A stretch of 64,000 bases of DNA from Hygrocybe punicea (GCA_963556145.1 OY744468.1:2418001-2482000), one strand, 5' to 3'. Numbered from the stretch's first letter, positions 21,756 through 33,479 are shown. Notes: a model not told the origin generated them from the letters alone. Numbers and translations: made by a program.

Positions 21756-24480
21756 TCAGCCCTTCTTGTATTTTTTCTTCTCAGGTCCCTGCTCAGTTTC
21801 TTCCTCTGGATCTATGTGACATTTGGACCGTTGCCTATTGTTGAATTAGTATCATTTTCACAACTTATCCCATAATAATGACTTACAATCTGTCAGCAGA
21901 TGGAATCTGCTCAAATACTGACTTCATCTCAAGCACGATTTTCATCCACCTTTCATGCTCTGCCTGTCCCCCAATCCGACTTCCCCATTCCTTTAGTCCC
22001 ACCAAGAACAGAACAAGTCCTCCAAGTCCTCTTCTACACCATGTTTTCTCCAGAACACTATTTGCAGATATACCACCCAAGGTACACCATTGCCACCACT
22101 TTTCCATCTGTTTTTCAATTCTATCAAAGTCCATGATATCATCCTGTTTCTTTGATCGACTCAAGCTCCAGTTCACTAAGGATCGAGGGGGCTTGAATTC
22201 CAAAGCAGGTGGTGTGGTGGGACCACCCAAGCGAACCAGGGCCAATTCAGCACCTACCCAAGCCTCACAAAGATGACTCCAATCTTGACCCAGCTTGGAG
22301 ATTGTATTCTCATCAAGACCAATTTCCAGACCCAGACGCTGTATTTCTCTTGGAATACCTGTTGTCTTGATAATAATTTTTGGAGGAGCTGGTAATTTTT
22401 TTAGCCTGTAGTTTTCATGATCAGTTATGCATGAGAGTATATATAAATGTTCAACCTTTCAATATCCTCTAGCACAACTTCAATAGCCCTCATAATGGAA
22501 TTGTATCCCACAAGTGTTGTTTGGTGAGTGTAGTCTGGAAAATCACTTGGTATATCATCATCTCGAATAAAGTGTGCCTGAGTATATGCCCGCAATGCTA
22601 ATCCAAGGCCAAGAAGGATCTGCTCAATGGATGAAGTACAATGGGGTTTTCCAGAGGAAGCATCAATCCATGGTTGTGTTGCAATCCAAGCAACAAAGCT
22701 CTTGCAGCTGTCTGGGTGATCACTATCTGCAAAGAATTCGGCTGGAAGATATTTGTGGGCAAAGTTCCAGCTTGCCCATGAAGCGGGAACTTCAGCATGG
22801 CTTGAACCATGCTTATCCTGTGATAAAATGAGATTTAAAGAGTGATGAGAGGAAAATATAACAAACTGCATATTTTATCAGTGCCAAGGCATCCTGATAT
22901 TCCTTTATGGATGATAACATCTTGAGAAATGCTTGATTGCTGTATAAGGTGCCTGCTGGTGATTGTTTATGAGCTGCTCCTGCAGCTGGGGCACTTTCTA
23001 CTTCTTCTCCCTCAGCGCTGTCCACCTCAACATACAACCTTTTTGCCTGTTTTACAGGAACTACTTTTTTCTTTTCCACAGCACGTAACTCTTGTTTCAC
23101 TTGCAGTGGTCGTTTTCCAGCTGCTTGCCTCATATACCAGAAGTGATATAGCCCATTTGCACATCGATTTGTCATGCGTGATGGCTCTTTGATGGTAATG
23201 TCATTGTCATGAGGAATGGATGTGGACTTGAAAAAACCCTGGGGATTGGCCTCAATTTCCTTCCAGTGTACAGTGGAGGATCGAGTGTAAAATGCTGTAC
23301 ACACATTAACAATAAATACACATCAATGGTATTGTGAGGACATACCCATCACTAATTTCACAAAGTTGCGAAGCACCATCCGCACAACCAAAGGGTCAGC
23401 ATCGACTGGTTTTGCAGGCAGATATGGATATTTGTCATCATCAAATGTTGTGATGGCCCAAGGTGAAAGCTTGGAATTGTCTTCCTCATTCTCTACAATG
23501 TCATTTGAATTAATCATCACATGTGAAACATGATTGTCAATTACCTTTGCAGAAAGATTGTGCAAATTTACACCACTCATCATAGAAATCACTATCCTTC
23601 CATTTGGAAAAATGCCTGGAGAATTTAGCCGTAGGATCATTGGTCTCAAATCTTGTTGCATTTCAGTTGATGTTTAACTTCTTGAAAATGAAAACTTACT
23701 TGGATACAGAAGCTTGATCATTCTCATTCACATGTGTGGTTAAGGTGACAACATGAACCCCCATTTTGCGATGGAGATCATTCATGAAGCTCGTTACTGT
23801 TGTATGGAGTTGTGTCCTGGCCTCTCTGCTGGAATAGTCAATCACATATTCACTTTCCCACAGTATGATTACATACTCCATTTGTTGTTCACGTGGCCAA
23901 GCTTCTGTATTCCACTTTCTAGCCTCATCATCACAACGTGCTTGATCCTCCTCTGATAGGCCATTCCAGACATTCGAGAGTGCAGGCTGATAAGCACTCA
24001 TATGAGTGTGACTGCCAGCATTAATCAAATTTTGCATTTCTTCCTCCACTTCCCTCTTGAATAAATATCCTGCTGCTGTTCTCCGTGTCCATCGTTTACC
24101 CCACATATCATTTCCTTTTCCAACACCACTATCCTTCTCAACATGATTTTCCGACTCGTGAGTATCACCTCTAGCCTTTTTCTTGTTCTGTTTGGATTGT
24201 CGCTCATTCTTAAACCAATTGGCAATTTTCTACTCAAGGTTAATATGTTTAAAATGAAGAGAAGTATAATTAAAATGGTATTAACCTTGTGAAGAATGTC
24301 TTTATCATCAGGCAGAACAAGTGGTGTTTTGTTGGCTCCCTTCCTCTCCTTTTGAAGCTGATGCAACTCTTTGATGATCTCAGTTCGAATTTTTTTCTTA
24401 TTTTCATTGTTGGTGGTGGAAACATATTTGTTGTAGTGAGACTTGAGAATTGCCTGGATTTCTTCAGTAGCCCAAGCCAT
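21756..24480 (-). CDS. KDZ-element cargo protein with helix-turn-helix-like N-terminus and HMG-like segment
   Basis: Multi-exon gene from ATG 24,478-24,480 (MAWATEEIQAILKSHYNKYV) to TGA at 21,756-21,758. Exon 1 continues with KKKIRTEIIKELHQ; the next exon starts IANWFKNERQSKQNKKKARG, whose WFKNER resembles the recognition-helix end of homeodomains. Then come RWTRRTAAGYLFKREVEEEM and an HMG-box-like segment, SAYQPALSNVWNGLSEEDQA followed by DDEARKWNTEAWPREQQ. Later exons encode SPWAITTFDDDKYPYLP, EANPQGFFKSTSIPHDND, a Lys-rich linker, then ASWASWNFAHKYLPAEFFAD and a last part with KTWCRRGLGGLVLFLVGLKE. The final small exon (RSKCHIDPEEETEQGPEKKK) follows an intron at about 21,836-21,890. Similar proteins recur in basidiomycete genomes; HMG-like proteins have been described as KDZ passengers. 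DNA binding is inference; role in transposition unknown. Confidence 0.6.
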
Positions 24481-25185
24481 TTGTAGTTCAGTATGAGGTA
24501 GACTGGAGGATGAGTGAAATAGAAGTGGTAAGGGAAGTTAGGATGAACTCTGGAAGCTAAAACAGATTTTCCTTGCAAATTGGAGCAGTAGTAACTCAGA
24601 AATTGGAGCAAACTTGAGTTGCTGTGGCAAATTCCCACGTCAACAATCACATGTGCAAATTGCCACGTCAACAATCACATGTTCAAAATATCACGTGATG
24701 GTTCAATTGTATTTAAAAACTCCGAAACCTTCGTTTTCACCCCTTGAGTGCTTTTCTCCCACTCCCACTCCCCCGGCAGAGAGAGCCGAATCTCTCTGCT
24801 TGATGCCAGGGCACTGAAGTCCTGGTGAGGGTGCAGCCTGTGGTGTGATCTGCACTCCATTTCGTAGACCTGGATATGTTACCAGCAGAGAGGGTGGCCT
24901 CTCTGCTATTCCCTGGGCATGGGTCCAGGGTAGGTAACTTAAAAGGTTCTCATTTATTTATACATAGTAGTAGTAACGAGTTATGATAATAAAATCTAAG
25001 CTTATTTTCTGTGTGTACTTAGTTTTGCTGGCATGCCTATAGACAGGGCAGCGGCGGTTTCGCGAGTTTGCGAGTATTTGGGTGGTGGGGTTGGGGCCAC
25101 CATCACTGGATGAGGCATCATGCCCCCCAACTGTTCTCTGGTCCCTGGAGACCTCGCGGACACAGCGCCGACGTCCATTGACGTC
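24481..25185. other. upstream region of the divergent KDZ genes, no gene seen
   Basis: Contains a 20-bp near-duplicate spaced about 32 bp apart near 24,630-24,680 (CACGTCAACAATCACATG twice) and C-rich and GAGAG-rich stretches. It probably includes the promoter of the minus-strand cargo gene. No supported coding sequence. Confidence 0.4.
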
Positions 25186-26480
25186 GCGGTGCATGTACGC
25201 GAGGTCAGTTGGGATGGGGCATTTGGCGCCGGACGTGGTGGGGCCGTTGGGCGTTGGGCGTTGGAGTTGGGCCGTCGTCGTCGTTGCCGGTTTTGATGGG
25301 CCGTTGGGCGTTGGCGTTGGGCGTTGGGCGGGGTTGGGCCGTCGTCGCTGCCGGTTGTGGTGGGGCCATTGGGCATTGGCATTGGGCGTTGGGCATTGGC
25401 GTTGGGCGTTGGGCGTTGGGGTTGAGCGGGGTTGGGCCGTCGTCGTTGCCGGTTGTGGTGGGCCGTTGGGCGTTGGGGTTGGGCGTTGGGGTTGGGCGTT
25501 GGGTGTTGGCGTAAGGGCCGTCGTCGTCGTTGCCGGTTGTGGTGGGGCCGTTGGGTGTTGGGCGTTGGGGTAGGGTCCGTCGTCGTCGTTGCCGGTTGTG
25601 GTGGGGTGTTGGGCGTTGGGCGTTGGCGTAGGGGCCGTCGTTGTTGTTGCCGGTTGTGGTGGGGCCGTTGGGTGTTGGGGTTGGGGTTGGGTCATCGTTG
25701 TCGTTGCCACATGTGGTGGGCCGTTGGGCATTGGCGTTGGGCATTGGGCATTGGGGAAAGGGCCGTCGTCGTCATTGCCGGACGTGGTGGGACCGTTGGG
25801 CGTTGGGGTTGGGCCGTCGTTGTCGTTGCCGCATGTGGTGGGCCGTTGGGCGTTGGCGTTGGGCATTGGGCATTGGGGTAAGGGCCGTCGTCGTCGTTGC
25901 CAGACGTGGTGGGACCATTGGGTGTTGGGGTTGGGCCGTCGTCGTCATTGCCGCATGTGGTGGGCCATTGGGCGTTGGCGTTGGGCGTTGGGCATTGGGG
26001 AAAGGGCCGTCGTCGTCATTGCCGGACGTGGTGGGACCGTTGGGCGTTGGGCATTGGGGTAGGGGCCGTCGTCGTCGTCGTGGGGCCGTCGTTGCCGGAT
26101 GTGGGGCGTTGGGCGTTGTTGGGGTAGGGGCCGTTGAGTGTTTGGGTCGTCGTTGGGCGGATGTGGTGGGGTCGTTGGGCGTTGGGGTTGGGTTCGTGAG
26201 GGGCCGTTGCGGCCGTCGTCGTCATTGCCGGTTGTGGTGGGCGTTGGCGTTGGGTGTTGGGCGTTTGGGTAGGGTCCGTCGTTGTCGTCGAGGGGCCGTC
26301 GTTGCCGGATGTGAAGCCGTTGGGCGTTGGGCGTTGGGCGTTGGGCGTTGGGCGTTGTTGGGGTAGGGGCCGTTGGGCGTTTGGGTTGTCGTTGGGCGGA
26401 TGTGGTGGGGCCGTTGGGCGTCTGGAGTTAGGCGTTGGGCATTGCCGTCGTCGTCGTGGGGCCCTTGGGCTTTGGGAGTT
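25186..26480. repeat. CpG-dense G-rich minisatellite between the divergent KDZ genes
   Basis: About 1.3 kb of irregular tandem repeats built from GGGCGTTGGGCGTTGG-type runs alternating with CCGTCGTCGTCGTTGCCGG and TGGTGGGCCGTT modules, with unit lengths around 60-75 bp. The plus strand is G-rich with many closely spaced GGG tracts, including a TTGGGCG heptamer repeated five times at 26,320-26,354. CpG occurs roughly every 8 bases, whereas the rest of the element has it rarely. The Pro/Asn/Gln-rich minus-strand and Gly/Trp/Val-rich plus-strand ORFs here are products of the repeat, not genes. Confidence 0.75.
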
Positions 26481-26787
26481 GGGGTCGTCGTTCCCGGATG
26501 TGGTGTCGGTTGTGGATGGACGTTGGGCGTCGTTGTTGGCAGCTTTGGTGTGCCTCCTCTGTGGGATGTGGAGCCGCAACTTGGTGGAGCCATTGTCGGC
26601 GTTGTTGTAGTGGTTGTGACTAGAATTTGGCGCAGACCTGTGAGTCAGTCAGACGAAGTCAGTAAGTCAGACGAAGTCAGAGTTTCGGAGTTTGATGTGA
26701 GCATTGCTGCCTCATTGCAAGTTTGCATTGTTCTTGCACTCGAACTTCATTCTCTCTCATTTTTTCAGCCATTCTATTACCACAAAT

Positions 26788-28670
26788 ATGCCCATAATTA
26801 CTGCTACTACTGCCAGTAAAAAAGCTGGTGCACCAGCTCCTCAATCTCAGCTTGCGAAAGATCTGGATCTTGATCTGGAAATGTTATCTGATTTGAGTTC
26901 TCTTTCGGGCGATGACCAATCAGATGCCGAAATGGAAAGTGTACCCCAGATAGCCACTCTGCTGCCCTTGCAGCCCCTGCAGCCCATGCAGCCCTTCCCA
27001 CTAGACCTTAGGAAACATGAGGAGCCATCTAATATTGTAGGCCCTCATTGTCATTGCTTCCCATACTAATTAAATTCCTTTCACCAGTGGTGTTGCTCTT
27101 GTGGCAATGGTGGTGAAGTCTTTTGCTGTGCCTATTGCCCTAGGGTTCTATGCATGGACACGTGTATCACACTTTCTGCAAGTCCAGGATTTCTGATAAA
27201 GAATGATACTTTTTTTATTTGTCCCAAATGCCACATAAAGTATGACCGGCAGATGAAGAATAAGATTTTGACACCATACACAGTAAGTAAAAAGTGTAAC
27301 ACATTTATCCTTTAACTGATTTTTGTGGAGGGAATTGTTGTTGGAAATCGGATTTGGGATGGGACCCCTGCAGAGTTGGGGGCTCTTGTTATTCGAGGAG
27401 CATGGCGTTTGGTCGATACAGCCTCAGTTGCCATACTGAATTTTAGGTTGGCTGATATTCCACAAGGAGGAGACCCAGCCTTTATGGTGTACCATCACCT
27501 TCATGCCTACTTTCCTGAGCAGAAAGATCAGGTCCTCCAATATTTCGACATTGACTTTTCCTTCGATCCTTCCAGTTCTGCCTCAGTGTCAACTCAGGAG
27601 AGAAAAGTCCAGAAAGTGTTATTGGCTCTACTCAAGTATGTTTCAGAATTATTCCTCTTAACTGTTCTAATCCAATATGGATAAGACGTGATTTCAAACG
27701 CATTATTGTGTTTTTGCACACCCACTCTGACCCTGATACTGGTTTGCTGCACTGTCAAGTGGATCGTGGTGCATCACTCACTATTCCTGAGGTAGGTATT
27801 ACATATTAATTTACAATTTGATATAATAACATATTTGCACTTCATAGCTTTTCTCTGTTCTATTCTCCCCTGGATTGGAGCGTCTGCTTACCACAGCAAC
27901 AACACATCTCTACCTTTTGACATGTGCCCACATTTTTTCACATGATGGTTCTCTTACCATGCTCAAGGACCTGGCCAAGCGGTAAATGTTCCTTTTCAAA
28001 TAATTTACTTGGAGACTAAAGTTTATTGTATAGCAACATATTTGATTGGATTGTTGGCTTCACACAACTTGACTTCTACCCCCACATTGCTTCACCCTTC
28101 TTGCAAAAGTTGGCTCTCAAGGTGTTTCTTGAGAAGTATAATATGGAATTTATTATTGGCAACTTGCTGGTGGAAGAACAAAACCTGGGTCGTAACACTG
28201 ATGTCGCCGTGATGAATCGGGAGAAGGGGTGGCATTTTTTCCTTTGTTCAGAGTCACGGTCACGTCCCCTTGGGATCACAGTTTCTCCTCAATGCCCAGC
28301 ATGTGGTCGCATCGGATCCTCTGAATGGGGGTCACATCCCAATGATCAATTCACACTCTTAGTCAACTGCAAATTCTGTCCACACATCTATTCCCATTAT
28401 GCAGGCCAGGACGATTATTTTACCAAGGCAATTTTGAATGGTGGAGATGGCTGGGGTATTGGGGTTTATTGGGGTCCTTATATTGACCACTTTCCCAATG
28501 GTACTGAGGCCTACTCACAAGGGAGCCAGAGTGAAGAAGTCACCAATCGTCTTAAAGCTATAGGTTCTGAGGAGCATTACAAGAAGTTGGAGGAGAAAAA
28601 AGCTGCTGAAAAGTCTGGTGGGCAGGCCAAGGAATTGGCTAGTGCAATTAATAGGGGATTCCAATCTTGA
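26788..28670 (+). CDS. KDZ-element cargo protein: PHD-like finger, possible caspase/CHAT-like core, zinc ribbon
   Basis: Multi-exon gene from ATG 26,788-26,790 (MPIITATTASKKAGAPAPQS) to TGA at 28,668-28,670. Exon 1 encodes an acidic leader. After an intron (about 27,037-27,086) comes a Cys-rich finger: WCCSCGNGGEVFCCAYCPRV, then LCMDTC and FICPKCH, a PHD/ADD-like spacing. Next are GDPAFMVYHHLHAYFPEQK, then RIIVFLHTHSDPDTGLLHCQ (a His-containing strand end), then HLYLLTCAHIFSHDGSLTML (a hydrophobic strand ending in Cys), then PFLQKLALKVFLEKYNMEFI and NLGRNTDV. The order 'strand-His ... strand-Cys' resembles caspase-fold (CHAT-like) proteins; this is my inference. The C-terminus has a zinc ribbon (CPACGRIG ... 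CKFCPHIYS) and a coiled Lys/Glu tail. I recall many uncharacterised basidiomycete proteins of this design. It lies between the minisatellite and the transposase on the same strand. Confidence 0.6.
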
Positions 28671-28868
28671 TAGATAACTCCAACTTTATTGCAATGTTTT
28701 GTTTTCATTTTTTGTAAAAACAATTGTAGATTATGGTGAAAGTTGAATCATGGCTGAGTTATTGAATTGGACTATAGGATCATGTGATCCTGAGAACTCT
28801 GATCATGTGACTTTTTGTTGTTTGCAAAAAAAAAAAAAAGAATCTTGTTCACTCTTACCACTACTACC

Positions 28869-31800
28869 ATGCCAAAAAACCAGTTAAAAAGACAAAAGGG
28901 AACAGTTGTGGAGACAGTATATGTCAGGAAGACCACTTCTAGAGGTGAAGTCAAAATATTGGCCAAAAATCAGACCAGATCTTCCTCTATACACCATCAT
29001 TCAAAATATAGAGAAAGATCACAGCCTTTAGTTACAGAACAGATTCATATACCACTACAAGATCTAGAAGAACCCCAATCTCCTCAGGCTTTGAAGCAAG
29101 GAAAAGTATGCTTATTTCTGTCATAGTTTTCATATGATTCTCCACTCAATCAATTATCAGACGCAGAATGATTATCTCCAAGAATGGAAGCATAAACATC
29201 GACAGACTCACTTGGCAAAACTGGTTGAGTTGGAAGCTCCACCAGTAAACATGTTATGCATCAATTGTCAGCAGTGTCCAGGGCTGTACCGATGTCTTGA
29301 TTGCCACCTTGGTCAACGATTGCTTTGCAATAATTGCTGTCTTCGAGTTCACCAACACAATCCTTTTCACAAAATCCAGTATTGGACAGGCCAATTTTTT
29401 GATCATGCTGATCTTGGAGAACTGGGTCTAATCATTTATCTTGGACATGATGGAAATCCATGCCCTCAACCAACAACATCACAATCCTGGGAGGATGTAG
29501 AAGATGATGATATGCAGCTTGATAAAGATGATGATATCATGGTTGTAGAAAACATGGATGATGTCTCCCAGTCTCAAACCACAACTATGGTTTTTGTGGA
29601 TAGCTCTGGGATTTATCGACGCCATGTTTGCTGGTGCCAATGTTCAGCAACAGCTACCCATGAAACACAGCTCTTCAACATGCGATTCTTTCCAGCCACA
29701 TCATCTCGTCCCACTACTGCATTTACTTTTATGGTTCTTCACCAATTCTACATTGAAGCTATGGAGTGCAAAGTTTCTGCCTTCAACTTTTATTCAAAGC
29801 TTAGGAGATTGACAGACAACAATTTTCCACACTTGATACCAGTACATTTTGTTTTTTTTGCAAGTTATCCTGTCAGCCACTAACAAATCACTTTTGTAGG
29901 ACCGTTATCGTGAATTAATGCGTGTGTCAAGGCAATGGAGAAACTTGACTGATCTGAAACGGGCTGGCTTTGCACATGATTCCACTATTAAATGCAAAGA
30001 TGGTGGTCTTGCAGTCTTTTGTCCAAGTTGTCCCCAACCTGGCATCAATGTTACTGAGGATGAAATAAGATGCTCAGACACACCGTATGTACTTTTTATG
30101 TTATGTTGTGAGAGAGGTGCACATTATTCATGATACTACAACAGATGGGTATATTACCCAAAAATTGTTGCAGATGGCAACTTCAAGCTTGATCATGTCA
30201 TTCCTAAATGTCCTGAGAAGGATGTTTGGTTGAGTGATGGGCATCAGTTCATGACAGGTGAATCTGCCTATCAGCAGCATCTTGCCTCTTCTTTTGAAGA
30301 GAATCAGGTTGGTCCTCTGTATTTATTTCAATATATTAGCTGGTCTTACAATTTTTTCAGAAACATAAATGTCAAAATCACAGAGCCATTAGTCAAGCCA
30401 ATGTACACCATAAGGACCATCTTCGCGCTACTGGAGTGGGTGCCTGTGCTTGTGCCAATCATGGATGCTTCTATCCACATAGTGTGGTGGATTTTCAGAA
30501 GGGTGAAAGGTAGTCTTCTTGTTTTGTGATTAAATAAATCATATTCACTCTATTATTCTAGACAAGTCAACATGGACTATGCTTTCTGCCAGGCATTGGC
30601 TCAAAATTCACTCACACCAAAGGCTATTGCAATTTATGACATCATGTGTTCATGGTCAAAAAACTTTCTCTGGCGGGTTTCTCAAAGCAACACCCTAGAT
30701 CTGAGAGAAGATCTCGAACTTCTATATGGCATTGGAAAATTTCATCTTGGGGTTCATATTCAAGAATGTTTTCCTCTATACTCCCTCAACTTTATCCATG
30801 GAGCTGGACAAATTGCTGGGGAGATCCTAGAATCACTCTGGTCCAATCTGAAAAAGGCAGCTGGTTCAACCAGCACAATGTCTCAAGCTCATCGTCAGGA
30901 GGTTTTGGATAATTATATGAATGATTCAAATTGGAAGAAACTGATCAAGTCAGGTATGATTCACATATGTCTCAATAAGTTTCTCTTGAATATATTTTTG
31001 CAGCTCAATATATTATCAAGAAATGGAAGGAAGCTGTCCTTGAGAGAGAGAATATGAAAAATGCCTTGGATGAGTTGACTGATAGACTTAGTGATGAGTG
31101 GATTGCGGAGTGGAAGGAGCTAGAAGAATTGGCCATAGATGAACGTGGCGATATCTTAAGAATGTATGATGTTGATGAAAATCATGGTAAGCAGGGGTTA
31201 ATATTGCATTAGTACAATATTGATGTATCAATTCAGTCTGCAGTCTTGCAGAGATACAGTTGGAACTTGCTGAAATTGAAAACAAGTCTGGCAATATGAT
31301 GGGATATTCTAGTCTATTGTCCATTGGACTAAATGTGGAGGAGGCACAGTATGTCTTTCTTATCCCATTGAAGCTCAAGTTATTTCTTATATGTTTCTAT
31401 GACAGAATGGCTCTTTGTCAGCATATACGAACACTACACTGACCATCATTAGCTGAAAAGAAGACCCTTCAAGAGAAACGACAAAGACTTCAAGCTCTCA
31501 TTAACAGCTTTGAGAAGAAGCTCTCTGCACTCACTATTATGAATAATATTGGAAGTGGAGATCTTATGAGAGTTGACATTTCTAGAGATGAAAGTGAAGA
31601 AGAAGAGAAGCTTTTAGATGATGAAGAAGAAGTGAAACACACTCCAGAAAAGATTACACTTCTTCTTCCATCCAATCTTACCACAAAGTGTCAAAACCAA
31701 CCAGGATTAAATGACTTGAGCAAGCAAGAGGCTCAGTTACGACTTGGGCAGTTGAATAATGCATTGGAGCAGTTGAAGGTGGCGTTAGGTGGAAAGTCCC

Positions 31801-32486
31801 TGATAATGCGCAAAAAGGTCTGTCTGTTGACTTAACTATGACAAAATTTACTTAGTGATTTTGATATAGATTTGTAATTCCAAAAGCACTAAACAATCCA
31901 CACGAATTTGGAGTCAGATTCATACGCTGGATGAAAAAATCACAAGAATTGTTGCTAGCTACAACCATGCTAGAGAAGCACGACGGAGACTGGGATATAA
32001 TGATTCAAATTATCATGCTATTACTAAAAGTGACCTTCAGATGCCTGCTGATATTATGGAGGCAAACAGAATTGGACAAAAATCATACAAGTTACCATGG
32101 TTCTGGAGAATTGGAGATAAGGTGGATGGAGATGAATTCAGTATACACATGAAAGACTGTGAGTATAACTTGTATTTCCTAACTCAGCTAACAATTGAAG
32201 ATTGTGTACAGTTTACAGAGTCAATTGGTTACAAGCCAGTGCAAGATTTAATCGGTGGGATGAACAGGTTATTCGGCTTCACCATGAGATGAAGTGGACA
32301 CCAAATTATTTCAAATTTTACAAGCAAAGATGGGAAAGTTGGGCCATTGAACAAGAGATAGATGGAGATAATTCGCTCCACAACCAGGGTTTGACAAGTT
32401 ATGCCTACAAACAAGCTCAGACATGGGCAAGGTTGGAGTCAAGTGCACGTAGTTTATTTCAACCAATTTTGGGAGATGAGCAGTAG
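28869..32486 (+). CDS. KDZ family transposase with CxC2 cysteine cluster
   Basis: Transposase of the Kyakuja-Dileera-Zisupton superfamily. Start at ATG 28,869 (MPKNQLKRQKGTVVETVYVR); TAG at 32,484-32,486 after LFQPILGDEQ. The second exon holds the CxC2 cluster that precedes KDZ domains: CINCQQCPGLYRCLDCHLGQ, then RLLCNNCCLRVHQHNPFHKI. The KDZ core follows: VADGNFKLDHV (first Asp), then GACACANHGCFYPHSVVDFQ, KGERQVNMDYAFCQAL, AIAIYDIMCSWSKNFLWR (second Asp), and HIQECFPLYSLNFIHGAGQI with GEILESLWSNLKK (Glu). About a dozen exons with introns of 50-80 bp; splices I followed (for example at 30,083-30,143 and 30,309-30,360) keep the frame. The protein may be intact. It would bind the terminal 45-bp arrays (inference). 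Confidence 0.82.
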
Positions 32487-32569
32487 TGGCAGTACAAGAA
32501 CATTTTTTGCATTATGTCTGAACTATGATGTCTACCATTAAAAGTATTATGAGCCTGAATTGTGCAGCT

Positions 32570-33212
32570 GAGTCAGGATATATCCTGAGAACATCAGCCT
32601 GGGCCATCCCAGTTGGGCCAGGATATATCCTGGGGACATCAGCCTGGAGCATGTCAACTGGCCCAAAATATATCCTAAGAACATCAGCTGGGACCATCTC
32701 GGTTGGCCCAGGATATATCCCGAAAACATCAGCCTGGACCATCCCAGTTGAGCCAGGATATAACCGGGGAACATCAGCCTGGACCATCTCAGATGGGCCA
32801 GGATATATCCTGGGAACATCAGCCTGGACCATGTCAATTGGCCCAGGATATATCCCAAGAACATCAGCCTGGACCATCCCAGTTGAGCCAGGATATATCC
32901 TGGGAACATCAGCCTGGACCATCCCAGTCGGGCCAGGATATATCCTGGGAACATCAGCCTGGACCATCTCAGTCGGGCCAGGATATATCCTGGGAACATC
33001 AGCCTGGACCATCTCAGTTGAGCCAGGATATATCCTGGGAACATCAGCCTGGACCATCTCAGATGGGCCAGGATATATCCTGGGAACATCAGCCTGGACC
33101 ATCTCAGTTGGCCCAGGATATATCTCAGCCTGATTCAGCTATCCCCAAGTGAGTTGGGCAATCTCATTCTCAGGCATCCCAAGTGAGTTGGTAATATCTT
33201 GCTGAATCTGGT
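32570..33212 (+). repeat. right terminal repeat and 45-bp satellite array of the KDZ element
   Basis: About 12 units of the 45-bp repeat (32,571-33,125) in inverted orientation to the left array, each with GGATATATCC, followed by the about 90-bp unique terminal sequence ending at 33,212. Several adjacent units (32,890-33,070) are almost identical, suggesting recent homogenisation. Confidence 0.85.
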
Positions 33213-33479
33213 GTAGCGCAGAACCTTCGTCTCGTTGCGTCATCACTGCGTATTGCGCTGTCATCTAGGGCACCCAGCTAAGCCTTCCGATCTTTGTTTA
33301 TCACTGTGTTGTGATATCGTGTTGTCTTGCGACTCTTCGCATTTGTTTATTTCATCGCGCATATTATTGCGCATTATTGTGTTATCGTTGGGAGTGTCCC
33401 AAGTCCCGTTCGCACCTTTGCGACATTTTCATCTTTTATTACCTCTTTATCTGGGGTCATAGACATGGAAACTGTATCA
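33213..33479 (+). mobile_element. 5' LTR of family A, right part
   Basis: Continuation of the split 5' LTR, starting with the right copy of the KDZ target duplication (GTAGCGCA) and ending ACTGTATCA. Confidence 0.85.

Larger units (their letters stand above)
20676..33212. mobile_element. KDZ (Kyakuja-Dileera-Zisupton) DNA transposon, 12.5 kb, with three genes
   Basis: Complete element inserted in a gypsy LTR with an 8-bp duplication. The ends form a long inverted repeat: a unique terminal part (ATTCAGCAAGATATTACCAA in both, with near-identical continuation for about 90 bp) followed by tandem arrays of a 45-bp unit (left about 18 copies, right about 12). Inside are a minus-strand gene (21,756-24,480), a CpG-dense minisatellite (25,186-26,480), and two plus-strand genes (26,788-28,670 and 28,869-32,486), the last being the KDZ transposase. 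The outermost 6-7 bases of the two ends do not match well. KDZ elements are known to be expanded in basidiomycetes. Confidence 0.85.

Noticed and set aside
24958..26610. Long Pro/Asn/Gln-rich and Gly/Trp-rich ORFs
   Set aside because: Translated minisatellite; composition follows the DNA repeat and no splice or start context supports them.
20676..33212. TET/JBP dioxygenase as KDZ passenger
   Set aside because: Known from fungal KDZ elements, so I looked for the HxD...H iron-binding pattern in the three genes and found none convincing.
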